From NCBI GenBank assembly GCA_009760885.1, contig CM019713.1, forward strand, positions 10,863,274 through 10,927,273: a DNA stretch of 64,000 nucleotides. The letters are read 5' to 3'. The position numbers and the translations under genes were made by a program. A model generated the notes under the pieces. The model had not been told where the DNA came from. It worked only from the letters and a program-made list of their open reading frames with translations, and ran no database searches. This document shows positions 10,240-20,755 of this stretch, in pieces; the stretch's first letter is position 1; each line of letters opens with the position of its first letter. The DNA comes from Achatina immaculata (taxonomy: Eukaryota; Mollusca; Gastropoda; Stylommatophora; Achatinidae).

Positions 10240-11345
10240 AGATCTTAAACAGTGTGGCCCCAAGCTCAATATCCTGACCCTTTTTTAAACAGTGTGGCCC
10301 CCAAGTTCAATATCCTGACTCTTTTTTAAACAGTGTAGCTCCAAGTTCAACATCCTGAATCTTTTAAACAGTGTGGCCCAAAGTTCAATATCTTGACTCT
10401 TTTAAACAGTATAGCTCCAAGTTCAATGTACTGACTCTTTTAAAAAGTGTATCCCCATGTTCAATACACTGCCTCTTTTAAACAGTGTATTCTCATGTTC
10501 AATACACTGACTCTTTTAAAAAGTGTATCCCCATGTTCAATACACTGGTTCTTTTAAACAGTGTATTCTCATATTCTTGGATTTCCTTCTTGGATTACTA
10601 CTAACTAATAATGGAGATACAATGAGGGAAATTAAAAGGAGGACATCTATTGCTCTTCAGAAAGTAAAACAAATAAAGAATCTGTGGAGAGGAGCAGACA
10701 GAACCACAAAAATACGATTTTTAAGGGCATGCATCTTTCCCATCGCAACATATGCCTGTGAGACCTGGACACTTAACAAAACAGCTGAGAAACACATAAA
10801 TGCCTTTGAATGTAAATGCTATAGAAGAGTTCTCCAAATATCGTGGACACAAAAAAGAACAAATATATCTATACTACAAGAGCTTAATATTGAAGAAGGC
10901 TGGCTAATAAAGAGGATTAAAGAGAGAAAACTTAAACATTTTGGACACATTAAACGTCATGATAATTTAGAGAAGACCATATTGGAAGGATACATAATGG
11001 GAAAAAGAAAAAGAGGAAGACCGAAACGAAGATGGCTGCAAGACATCGTTGACGATCTGGAAATGGATGCAGCAGCAGCAGGCCATCTTGCTCACAACCG
11101 AGAGGCCTACAGGAGTGCTGTTTGGGAGGCAAAGTTCCGCAAGGGACATGCAAAGGAATGAATGAATGAATTCTCATATTCAATATCTTGACTCTTTTAA
11201 ACAGTGTATTCTCATGTTCAATATCTTGACTCTTTTAAACAGTGTATTCTCATGTTCAATATCTTGACTCTTTAAAACAGTGTATTCTCATGTTCAGTAT
11301 CTTGACTCTTTTAAACAGTGTAACCCCATGTTCAATATACCGAAT
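10240..11345. repeat. 37-bp tandem array split by a LINE insertion
   Basis: Unit built on CTCTTTTAAACAGTGTATTC and TCATGTTCAATATCTTGA, present at 10240-10576 and again at 11170-11345. The intervening segment is an RTE-like LINE with a target-site duplication. Confidence 0.95.
10577..11169 (+). mobile_element. RTE-like LINE (family A) insertion with target-site duplication
   Basis: A 5'-truncated copy whose frame is open through the whole post-RT region: TMREIKRRTSIALQKVKQ, YACETWTLNKTAEKHINAF, FGHIKRHDNLEKTILEGYI, GRPKRRWLQDIVDD, EAYRSAVWEAKFRKGHAKE-stop. A 12-bp repeat ATTCTCATATTC flanks it at 10565-10576 and 11170-11181. The 3' tail is a short TGAA repeat that supplies the stop codon. It is the best-preserved family A copy in the window. 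Confidence 0.92.
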
Positions 11346-11424
11346 ATTAATGAACTCCCAAGCTCATGGTCAATTCATATGCTGTATTATCATACACATG
11401 TATATATACATATATATCATAAAA

Positions 11425-12045
11425 ATTGGAGGTTATGAAATACCAAAGATTAGATATGCTGAAGACACAATATTACTGTCCACAACACAAAAAGGAATGG
11501 AAAAACTAATTATGTCAGTGCGTAAGAACAGCGAAGAGCAAAACCTCTATCTTAATGCAAAGAAAACTAAATTGATGACAACCGACACAATAAATAAGGC
11601 AGTTGAAATATATATCAATGAGGAAAGATTTGGAAGAGGTGGAGAGTTTTGAATATCTAGGATCATTACCAACTAATAATAGTGATACAATGAGGGAGAT
11701 TAAAAGGAGGACATCTACCGCTCTTAAAAAAAAAATAAAACAACTAAAGAAGATGCCCAGTGGAACAGACAGTATAAAGAGGATTAAAGAGAGAAAACTT
11801 AAATATTTTGGACATATTAAACATGATGAGAATTTAGAGAAGACCGTCTTGGGGGGGGGGGGGGGGTACATAATGGGAAAAAGAAAGAGAGGAAGACCAA
11901 GGCGAAGATGGCTGAAAGACATCGCTGATGATCTATGATCTATGAATGGATGCATTAGCAGCAGGTCATCTTGCATACAACCGAGAGGCTTACAGGTGAG
12001 TTGTTAGGGGGGCAAAGTTCAGCAAAGGACATGCAAATGACTGAC
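11425..12045 (+). mobile_element. RTE-like LINE (family A), RT palm to 3' end, internally deleted
   Basis: The plus strand begins with the RT palm segment IKIGGYEIPKIRYAEDTILL, where the catalytic YADD box has become YAED. It continues with NLYLNAKKTKLM and FEYLGSLPTNNSDTMREIKR, jumps over the YACETWT region, and resumes with RIKERKLKYFGHIKHDE and GRPRRRWLKDIADDL. A 16-base poly-G run replaces GGAAGGG of sister copies. The tail is TGAC repeats. The element is dead because of deletion, a frameshift and the catalytic change. Confidence 0.85.
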
Positions 12046-12049
12046 TGAC

Positions 12050-12112
12050 TTTATATATATATATATATACAGACAGACAGAGACAGACAGACAGACACAC
12101 ACACACACACAG
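12050..12112. repeat. TA, CAGA and CA microsatellites
   Basis: Consecutive simple repeats between two LINE 3' ends. Confidence 0.9.
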
Positions 12113-12114
12113 AT

Positions 12115-12348
12115 ATATGGTTTGTACATGTGCTCCGAATGACTGACAACTCACTACCAAAAATAGCACTAAGATGGACACCACAGGGGAACAGAAGTAA
12201 GGTTAGACCAAAAGAGACATGGAGAAGAACAGAAAGGATGTTGAGCAATAGAGGGCTCACCTGAGCAAGAGCAGAAAAAAAGGCGAAGGACAGGCATTCG
12301 TGGATAACCCTTGCGGAAGCCCCATGTGCCCTGGGCACTTAAGGTTCA
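12115..12348 (+). mobile_element. LINE (family D) 3' end, unexpanded reference copy
   Basis: The plus strand reads RMTDNSLPKIALRWTPQGN, then KVRPKETWRRTERMLSNRG and AKDRHSWITLAEAPCALGT, the familiar C-terminal tail of non-LTR retrotransposon polyproteins (HVLRM, ALRWTPEGKR, RGRPKTTWRR, W...LCA). It ends at a TA microsatellite. The segment 12192-12236 carries a 38-bp interval bounded by GAACAG on both sides, which matters for the array at 14541-15200. Confidence 0.85.
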
Positions 12349-12369
12349 GATATATATATATATATATAT

Positions 12370-12690
12370 GGGCATCTTGATGTTTCTCAATGTTTCTCCT
12401 CACTTTTCAAAGATTTACAATGTTTCTCCTCACTTTTCAAAGATCTACAATGTTTCTCCTCACTTTTCAAAGATTTACAATCTTTCTCCTCACCTTTCAG
12501 AGATTTACAATCTTTCTCCTGACTAATCAAAGATTTACTATCAGAGATTTACAATGTTTCTCCTCACTTTTCAAAGATTCACAATCAAAGATTTATAATG
12601 CTTCTCCTCACCTTTCAAAGATTTACAGTCAAAGATTTACAATGTTTCTCCTCACTTTAAAAAAATGTACAATGTTTATCCTCACTTATC
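12370..12690. repeat. 30-bp tandem array
   Basis: Unit built on CAATGTTTCTCCTCACTTTT and CAAAGATTTA, about 10 imperfect copies. Confidence 0.9.
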
Positions 12691-12894
12691 AAACATACTC
12701 TTTTATGTAATTAGCGCCCCCCCCCACCCCAAACTACCACCATCCGGGCACCGAACACACAGAAAACTGGACGACTTTGCCGTAACACGTACGTTACTAT
12801 CCGCAAGCATCTTTGTTTCCAACTTGCTACTTCTGTACCTACAGGAGAACATGTACTGCTACCTTAAGACTTGAACAATGGAGATACTCGTGCC

Positions 12895-13325
12895 CAGCGA
12901 CAAGATTAAAAAGACCTGTAGTATCTTGTCCAACCACAAGATTAAAAAGAGCTGAAGTATCTTGTCCAAAGACAAGATTAAAAAGAGCTGTAGTATCTTG
13001 CCCAACGACAAGATTAAAAAGACCTGTAGTATCTTGCCCAACGACAAAATTAAAAAGACCTGTAGTACCTTGTCCAAAGACAAGATTAAAAAGACCTGTA
13101 GTATCTTGCCCAACGACAAGATTAAAAAGACCTGTAGTGTCTTGCCCAACGACAAGATTAAAAAGACCTGTAGTATCTTGCCCAACGACAAGATTAAAAA
13201 GACCTGTAGTATCTTGCCCAACGACAAGATTAAAAAGACCTGTAGTATCTTGCCCAACGACAAAATTAAAAAGACCTGTAGTACCTTGCCCAACGACAAG
13301 ATTAAAAAGACCTGTAGTATCAAGT
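12895..13325. repeat. 36-bp tandem array, about 12 copies
   Basis: Unit built on GACAAGATTAAAAAGACCTG and TAGTATCTTGCCCAAC. The 36-bp period keeps several frames open on both strands, giving peptides of 120 to 290 residues that are artefacts. Confidence 0.96.
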
Positions 13326-13329
13326 AATG

Positions 13330-13660
13330 CAAGATATATACACAACTACCACAAGACATACACAACTACGGCCAGGCATACAACAAATACCACAAGACAC
13401 AACAAATATCGCAAGACATACAACAACTACCCCAAGATACGCAACAAATATCGCAAGACATGCAACAAACATCGCAAGGCATTTGCGATATTTGTGGTAT
13501 GGTCTTGTAGTAGTTGTGTAAATACTGCAAGACATACAACAAATACCGTAAGACACACAGCAAATATCGCAAGACGTGAACAAATGCCCCAAAGGCGTGA
13601 ACAAATACCGCAAATCGCGAACAAATACCGCAAGACGTACAACAAATACCAAACATGGAC
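13330..13660. repeat. About 21-bp array with an inverted block
   Basis: Units of ACAACAAATACCGCAAGACAT type. The stretch 13483-13520 is the reverse complement of neighbouring units (see findings). Confidence 0.85.
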
Positions 13661-13679
13661 AGCTTTCGACCACACACTT

Positions 13680-14415
13680 TAGGCTCGAGCGGGACATGGG
13701 AGAGGGGGGAGGTCCTCCACTCATACATCTGAGCTTTGCCTAATGAAGGGAGAACTCACTGAATATCAGGCCCCGGGATAATATGGCAGACTGATGCCCT
13801 CTTGGGCGCCTAGCCTCAAGTTCACAGTACATATCTGTCCCTGGACAACACTAAAGGAAACGCCCATTAAATGTCCACAATCAGCGACAGATAAACCCAT
13901 CATCCAGGCCCTATGAGCAAGGCTGAATCTAGTAATGTTCCGCCCCCCTCCCTCTACTGCCCCTGATTTATGGCCTGATTTTCAACTACTTGCCTGTCTC
14001 GATTATTACTATACGAATATGCTGGCCCCTGCGAGAGGACTTCTCTATGCTGGTGTAAAACTACACCCCCTCCCCCATACACATACTACAGATCAGCCAT
14101 TCTCTTTTCATCTACTATGGGGGCCCCCAGAAGTCCTTCAGGCCCTCTCGCAGAACACTGAGAAGCCTTACGAACCCCTGAGAAAATTCGCCAGTTGGAT
14201 GTACTCCCTTGTCATTTAGGCCTGCGATGTTGTCTTGCACAGACCAAACACAAACTGATACGTCACTGTCCTGTGGGTAACACTGTGTGCTAGCCGCGGC
14301 TATAACTTTTATAAATGATCTGTCACATGTAGCACGGCATCTTGTATTTGAAGAGTTGTTTGTATTCCTCGACGCTGACCTCCTGGGTCCTTTCAGGCAT
14401 ACATTCTTTAAGCTT
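13680..14415. other. Unassigned unique-looking DNA
   Basis: No exon, element or array could be supported. A plus-strand frame of 94 codons (13935-14219) has no recognisable motif. Confidence 0.4.
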
Positions 14416-14459
14416 GTTCAGTCTAAGTGATAATCTCTCTCTCTCTTTCTCTCTCTCCT

Positions 14460-14494
<35 letters not shown>

Positions 14495-14504
14495 AATCTT
14501 AAGT

Positions 14505-15290
14505 GCTTACAAGGCACATGGGGTTTCCGCAGAACCCCTGTTCTTCTTCATGTCTCCTTTGGTCTACCCTTACTCCTGTTCTTCTCTATGTCTCCTTTGG
14601 TCTACCCTTACTCCTGTTCTTCTCTATGTCTCCTTTGGTCTACCCGTAACCCTGTTCTTCTTCATGTCTCCTTTGGTCTACCCTTACTCCTGTTCTTCTT
14701 CATGTCTCCTTTGGTCTACCCTTACCCCTGTTCTTCTTCATGTCTCCTTTGGTCTACCCTTACTCCTGTTCTTCTTCATGTCTCCTTTGGTCTACCCTTA
14801 CCCCTGTTCTTCTTCATGTCTCCTTTGGTCTACCCTTACCCCTGTTCTTCTTCATGTCTCCTTTGGTCTACCCTTACTCCTGTTCTTCTTCATGTCTCCT
14901 TTGGTCTACCCTTACTCCTGTTCTTCTTCATGTCTCCTTTGGTCTACCCTTACTCCTGTTCTTCTTCATGTCTCCTTTGGTCTACCCTTACTCCTGTTCT
15001 TCTTCATGTCTCCTTTGGTCTACCCTTACTCCTGTTCTTCTTCATGTCTCCTTTGGTCTACCCTTACTCCTGTTCTTCTTCATGTCTCCTTTGGTCTACC
15101 CTTACCCCTGTTCTTCTCCATGTCTCCTCTGGTCTGCCCTTTCTCATGTTCTTCTCCATGTTTCCTTTGGTCTACCCTTATTCCTATTCCCCTCTGGTGT
15201 CCATTTCAGTGCTATTTTTTTTTGTAGTGAGTCGCCAGTCATCCGAAGCCAACCCAAGTACATGTCCCACCCATCGACAACATCTAACAG
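14505..15290 (-). mobile_element. LINE (family D) copy carrying an internal 38-bp array
   Basis: On the minus strand the left part (near 15290-15190) reads like the 12115-12348 element (ACTGGCGACTCACTAC, TAGCACTGAAATGGACACC). The right end (near 14530-14505) matches its 3' terminus (GCGGAAACCCCATGTGCC) followed by a GA tract. Between them lies the amplified segment. The region downstream of the amplified block is deleted. Confidence 0.85.
14541..15200. repeat. 38-bp minisatellite grown from LINE coding sequence
   Basis: About 17 copies of a unit that, on the minus strand, reads GAACAGGAGTAAGGGTAGAC then CAAAGGAGACATGAAGAA, encoding the GRPKETWR motif of LINE family D. Period 38 is not a multiple of 3, so three frames stay open and give false proteins of up to 325 residues. 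Confidence 0.95.
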
Positions 15291-15569
15291 ACAATGGTCT
15301 ATTAAATACAGGTTGTTAAGATAGTTTTAAAAAAGCAGGCGGTCAAATGTTGCTAAAAATCCCACAACGAAAACACCGAAGGTCACAAGTTAATGTCATG
15401 AAAGATGGGGTACGAGAAGTTATCAACAGATGAAGGTAAAAACAGCTAGATTCAGATAAGGAAATATTTTACGTGAACTTGTTAAGTTAGCAGACGGACT
15501 TTCTGGCAAATATTCGCCGTTATCTATCACCGCCTCAGCAGTTTGTGGGGACAACTGTGCTGCATAAAC

Positions 15570-15662
15570 AGTTAGTAGCAGAACATAGCGATGTACAGTT
15601 TTCTGGAATCTGTGGTTAGTAACAGAACATAGCGATGTACAGTTTTCTGGAATCTGTGGTTC
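15570..15662. repeat. 44-bp direct duplication
   Basis: Two copies of a unit containing AGCGATGTACAGTTTTCTGG just upstream of an RNase H-type LINE fragment. Confidence 0.85.
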
Positions 15663-15729
15663 AAGTCCCAAGCAATTCTCTTTCTCATTTTTCTTCCTTT
15701 CACGTCTTAAAGTGCTATGTTTATGACTT

Positions 15730-16320
15730 ATTTTTTCAAGATCTACAATACAATACTGTGTTCTGTCACCTTCATCTATGTCCCTGGGCACTTGGGCATA
15801 CAGGAAATGAGAGAGCTGATAGGTTGACTGACTCATCATCATAGATGGACAACCACTGGATCGAGCTGATATTGTTAATGCGCTCAGAGAGATAGGCAAA
15901 GTGGAGGACTTCGAGGGGAGTGAATCTACATCGCTGATAAGACTTTTAAAAAACCTGGGAATACAGATCGGCAAGGCCAAGAAACGAGAGCCATACTTGA
16001 CATGCAAGGCAACTTGTCAACCAACACTAGACATGCGAGGCAACTTGTCAACCAACACTAGACATGCGAGGCAACTTGTCAACCAACACTAGACATGCGA
16101 GGCAACTTGTCAACCAACACTGGACATGCGAGGCAACTTGTCAACCAACACTGGACATGCGAGGCAACTTGTCAACCAACACTGGACATGCGAGGCAACT
16201 TGTCAACCAACACTGGACATGCGAGGCAACTTGGATATGTTGGAAAAAAAAGGGGGGGAAGGGTCTGAGCACTTATGGACATGTCCGGAGTGCAATGATG
16301 ACAACCCAGGCCATAAAGCA
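15730..16320 (+). mobile_element. RNase H-bearing LINE 3' fragment with internal array
   Basis: The plus strand reads the end of a LINE RNase H domain, FIYVPGHLGI then (after a frameshift) TGNERADRLTDSSS. It continues with RADIVNALREIGKVEDFEG, ESTSLIRLLKNLGIQIGKAK, a repeated ARQLVNQHW segment, and finally SEHLWTCPECNDDNPGHKA, a Cys-rich terminus. VPGH(S/L)G...NE.AD is the classical RNase H motif in I/Jockey-like LINEs. It is a decayed 5'-truncated copy. Confidence 0.8.
15995..16232. repeat. 31-bp array inside the LINE coding segment
   Basis: About 7.5 copies of a unit built on GCAACTTGTCAACCAACACT and GGACATGCGAG. LINE-like sequence flanks it in register on both sides. Confidence 0.95.
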
Positions 16321-16467
16321 TAAACCATAAACTGTGTTCTATTATTTTACTGTGAGAAAGCCTCTGTAAAAAAATAACAAAAGAAGAAAAAAAATATCTC
16401 AATGCATAAATAGTTCCATCGGTGGCACCTTTCAGACTTTTATACAAGGCCATGCGCAGTACAGGAT

Positions 16468-17235
16468 GTCAATGTGACAGTGTATAGCACAAGATACCAA
16501 TGTGACTGTGTGTATTACAAGATGCCAATGTGACAGTGTGTAGTACAAGATGCCAATGCGATAGTGTGTATTACAAGATGCCAATGTGACAGTGTGTATT
16601 ACAAGATACCAATGCGATAGTGTGTATTACAAGATGCCAATGTGACAGTGTGTATTACAAGATGCCAATGCGATAGTGTGTATTACAAGATGCCAATGCG
16701 ATAGTGTGTGGTACAAGATGCTAATGTGACAGTGTGTAGTACAATATGCCAATGTGTACTACAAGATGCCAATGTGACAGTGTGTACTACAAGATGCCAA
16801 TGTGAAAGTGTGTAGTACAAGATGCCAATGTGACTGTGTGTATTACAAGATGCCAATGTGACAGTGTGTATTACAAGACGCCAATGTGACTGTGTAGTAC
16901 AAGATGCCAATGTGACAGTGTGTAGTACAAGATGCCAATGTGACAGTGTGTATTACAAGATGCCAATGTGACAGTGTGTACTACAAGATGCCAATGTGAC
17001 AGTGTGTACTACAAGATGCCAATGTGACAGTGTGTGGCACAAGATGCTAATGTGACAGTGTGTAGTACAAGATGCCAATGTGATAGCGTGTAGTACAAGA
17101 TGCCAATGTGACAGTCTGTGCATTATAAAATGCTAATGTGACAATGTGCGCAATACTACATGCTAATCTGACAATGTGTGCGTTATACTGTCAGTGTGAC
17201 CGCGTATGCGACATTAAAATGCTAATGTGACAGAG
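16468..17235. repeat. 28-bp tandem array, about 27 copies
   Basis: Unit built on TGACAGTGTGTATTACAAGA and TGCCAATG, with frequent single-base variants (GCGATAG, GTACTAC, GTAGTAC). It degenerates toward the right end. Confidence 0.95.
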
Positions 17236-17239
17236 TGGG

Positions 17240-17830
17240 GCAATATACTTGGAAGCCGCCGGCTGCTCTCATCTCTTGTCGGCAGGTCGTTTCTGTCAGC
17301 AGCGCGTTCTGCACATGCCGCCATATTAGCATCCTCTTCTACACGCTGTTACCCTGAAGTGGACACCACAAGAAAAACTCTACACGGCTGTCAACACGTC
17401 CACAGATTAAAAAAAACCCCACACTAAATAAACCATGCAGAATCCACTTCTTATCTCTTGAAAGCAGCATTAAGGAGAAGTTGCTGTACGGGTCCTGTTT
17501 ATCAAGGAATCTCCTCCATATTTTCTTTTTAAATCTGGTTATTCTTAAATTGATATCATATGTGACCTACATACACGGAATGAAAGACGCCTCCGCAAGG
17601 GTCGTCTCGTTTCCTTATCTGGCATAGCAGCATAAATATTGGTCGCACTTTTTTTTTTTTTTGCAGAACCTGTTCTGTGTTTCTGCTCCGCCGGCTTATG
17701 CGCATGATCAAGCTTGATTTCCCTCCCCTTTCAAACCCGTATATAAAGTTCATTATCATCCGGTTCCCTGCGGACAGGCCCCTCTAGAACTATCATACCT
17801 GTTTGTAATATCTCAATAACGCTTATTCAG
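17240..17830. other. Unassigned DNA
   Basis: No gene, element or array recognised. Confidence 0.4.
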
Positions 17831-17834
17831 TGTG

Positions 17835-18084
17835 TTAACTCTTTCATTCCTGAAGTAATTTCCCATGCTCCGTCAGAAGTTTTGATTTCCCATGCTCCGT
17901 CAGAAGTTTTGGTTGAAAGAAACTGGAAGGAAATTAAAATATAACAAATATGGGTTGGGTTAGAAATGTCCTACTTTTCATTATATTTATACTCTGCCTG
18001 CTTACTGCCCTGAGTATTGATCGGCGCACAGGCGTGCAAGATCTAACAGTCCTGCCAGTGTTGTCTTGGAGTGAAATGAGTTAA
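17835..18084. mobile_element. TTAA-flanked MITE, piggyBac-like, copy 1
   Basis: TTAA at 17835-17838 and 18081-18084 bounds a 250-bp element with short inverted ends (CTCTTTCATTCC on the left; CTCATTTCACTCC on the right, read inward). Homologous copies are at 38791-39036 and in minus orientation at about 55970-56227. The TTAA target and the CTCTTTCA end resemble piggyBac-type MITEs. It has no coding capacity. Confidence 0.75.
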
Positions 18085-18089
18085 AGCGC

Positions 18090-18850
18090 TGACCTCTCTC
18101 GAACTCTCTCTATCTCCTTCCGGTAACTGTTTAATTTCAGCCACTTGCTGTCTTTTCAAGACGAGATCAAACAATTCTGATTGTTTCATTTCTCCCGTAA
18201 CACAACACGCGGCTGCCGGTGCATTAAACAAACAAACAAACAAACAAACAAAAAAAAAAAACAGGATGCTCGCATGAAAACCAGTCCCGTGTATTACAGG
18301 AGTACATCGGGAGTGCTACATAACATCGCTAAGAAGCTTGCCATGACAGTCTGAAGGGAGTTGCGACATACACTCGAAGTTACACACAGAGTATTAAATA
18401 TATGATTTAAGTCATTATATTTCGATGAATATAGTGAACAACTCACTATACGCTACCTTTCATCATCATCATCATATCATCATCATAGAACTCACTTCCA
18501 ACCCTTTTTGTTTCCTTTTATACTTCCAAGCATACCATCTTTTACAGGTGTAGCCAAAATTGCTTAAAATATGAGGCGCATATGATAGATAAAACATAGA
18601 TGTCTGAGAAGCCGCAAGACGTGACCCAAATCTCGCACACGGTTTGTGCCGCCGCATGCATTTTTATTACAAATGTTTGAATATAAATATTATGCATATT
18701 TGTAACAATATTTATAAGCTGTCAGCACCGGCCTGTACGATTACTGATTCTCCAGAACATTCTGTAATCCCTGTTGCGCCGAAGTTTCATCTTTGACCTT
18801 CACTCAAATCATTAAAATTAGCATTTAAATTCTTAAATATCTCTTCTTAC
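18090..18850. other. Unassigned DNA with ATC microsatellites
   Basis: Contains CAAA repeats near 18230 and ATC repeats near 18463-18487. Nothing else recognised. Confidence 0.4.
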
Positions 18851-19325
18851 ATCGCACATCCTTCCCGTGCCGTTAAGCGTCACACAGGGCTCGCGTGGTA
18901 GTTCGCCAAGTTTTCCTGTTTTCGGTGATCTTCATCAAGGGATTTTAAGTCTACTAATTTGGCCTCTCTTAACATTGTCCTCTTTAAGAGTTTCACGTGG
19001 TCGACCTCTTTTTCTTTAGCCTGTTGTGTTCCACTTAATAGTTTCTTTTTGGATTATCTGTTTCTTCTCATCACATGACTGATATATGTCCATCGCCTCT
19101 TTCTGATCACACATGAGACAGGTTGTTGTTCGCTCATCTGCCTTATCTCTGCATTGTTCTTGAATCTGTTCCACTTTATACGAAGTATTTTCGTTAGGCA
19201 TTTGTTTTCAAAAGAGTTGTCTATTTCTTTAGTTGTTTTCCAGCTTTCGCATGCATAAATAAGGGTAGAAATTACATTGAATAATCTTAGTTTGGTTTTT
19301 GTACTTATAACTTCTGAGTTATAAC
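18850..19325 (-). mobile_element. LINE (family B) 3' fragment
   Basis: The minus strand encodes TKTKLRLFNVISTLIYACES, ENKCLTKILRIKWN and RRWTYISHVMRRN, a post-RT LINE segment. It aligns with 7800-8280. It abuts a family A copy in opposite orientation at 19328. Confidence 0.8.
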
Positions 19326-19327
19326 AT

Positions 19328-19778
19328 TTGTAAGGGCATGCATCTTTCCCGTCGCAAAACATATGCCTGTGTGACCTAGACACTTAACAAAACAGCTGAG
19401 AAACACATAAATGCCTCTGAATGTAAATGCTACAGAAGAGTCCTTCAAATATGATGAACACAAAAAAAAAATATATATATAACCATACTACAAGAACTTA
19501 ATATTGAAGAAGGTTGGCTAGTAAGGAAGATTAAACAGAAAACAAATATTTTGGACATATTAAACGTCATAATAATTTAGAGAAGACAGTCTTGGACGAG
19601 TACCTAATGGGAAAAAGAAAGAGAGGAAGACCAAGCCGAAGATGGCTGCAAGACATCGTTGATGATCTGCAAATGGACGCATCATCAGCAGAAGGCATCT
19701 TGCTTACAACCGAGAGGCCTACAGGAGAGCTGTTAGGGAGGCAAAGTTCCGCAAGGGACATGCAAATGACTGACTGAA
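19328..19778 (+). mobile_element. RTE-like LINE (family A) 3' fragment
   Basis: Starts with AAGGGCATGCATCTTTCCCG and ends with RKGHAND-stop in TGAC tail repeats. Frameshifts and a small deletion near 19465 disrupt the frame. Confidence 0.85.
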
Positions 19779-19865
19779 CTTTTGAGTGCCACATGTTCTC
19801 ATATATTTATAATTACTCATATATTTACTCACCACAGAATGAAGAACACTCTAAGAAAGCCAATG

Positions 19866-19968
19866 AGAAAACTAACATTAATAAACAGAAAACTAACCTT
19901 AATAAACAGAAAACTAACCTTAATAAACAGAAAACTAACCTTAATAAACAAAAACCTAACCTTCATAA
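19866..19968. repeat. 20-bp tandem array, 5 copies
   Basis: Unit AAACTAACCTTAATAAACAG. It directly precedes a LINE 3' end. Confidence 0.92.
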
Positions 19969-19974
19969 AAAGAC

Positions 19975-20212
19975 CTCGGGAAAGACAGTCTAGGTTCATT
20001 GGCCACAGAATGAGAAGAGCAGGGACTGAAAATATAGTGACAACAGGGGAAAAAAAATGGGAAGCAGGAAGAGCAAGAGGCAGAGCAAAGGAGAAAAATC
20101 TTAGATGGCCTGGCAAAAAAAATGGCACAGGAGAAGAATAGCAACAGGACTGATGGAAAACATGGAGAGATATGGTCGCCTCCAGGCATGGCACATGATG
20201 ATGATGACCATG
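19975..20212 (+). mobile_element. LINE (family E) 3' end, ATG-tailed
   Basis: The plus strand reads RERQSRFIGHRMRRAGTEN and IVTTGEKKWEAGRARGRAKE, then (in another frame) a GLMENMERYGRLQAWH-like end and ATGATGATGA. This is the same family as the element inserted in the mariner (29046-29668). Confidence 0.8.
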
Positions 20213-20214
20213 AT

Positions 20215-20755
20215 TCTCAGTTTACATCTGGTTAATAATTATAAAGCTTGAAGTCGTCTCCCCCCACCACCCCCTCCCAGAAATTTACCTTTTATATTAA
20301 GTGTGTAGTTTAAAAAAAAAAGGACGGGGGCTTGGCCAATATATTCTTCCGACCCCCACATTATATCCATGTGGCTCGCAGTTTGCCCATCCCTGGATTA
20401 TTACAATAAATTACAGTTTCAGAGCATGGCCACAATCTCTCCTTTTCCCACTCTCTCCCTCCTTCCCTCCCCATCTACCCATTCGAATGCACGTCGTCAT
20501 TTCGTTTTTCTCTGATTTATATCACCAAAGGGCAGAAATGAATTTCTGAACATAGAAACGCGGGCAGATTAAGATTAATTATTTAACACTTGTTTGCTAG
20601 AAACGGTGTGGGAGTTTTCTGCAACGCTCACCACATGCAATTTTTTTTTTTTTTAGTTTAAAAATGATTGATTACCATCAGCAGTGGAGGGAGGGGGCGG
20701 GGCATTGCTAAACTATCGAATATAAGCTCGGAGGCGATAATATGTTAGTACACAG
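20215..20755. other. Unassigned DNA
   Basis: No gene or known element seen. A poly-T run is at about 20641-20655. Confidence 0.4.

Noticed and set aside
12813..13682. Plus-strand frame of 289 codons with CPTTRLKRPVVS repeats, and minus-strand frames of 168 codons
   Set aside because: All derive from the 36-bp array; both strands are open in several frames.
14342..15319. Overlapping plus-strand frames of 194-325 codons
   Set aside because: By-product of the 38-bp array, open in all three frames because the repeat lacks stop codons; antisense to a LINE remnant.
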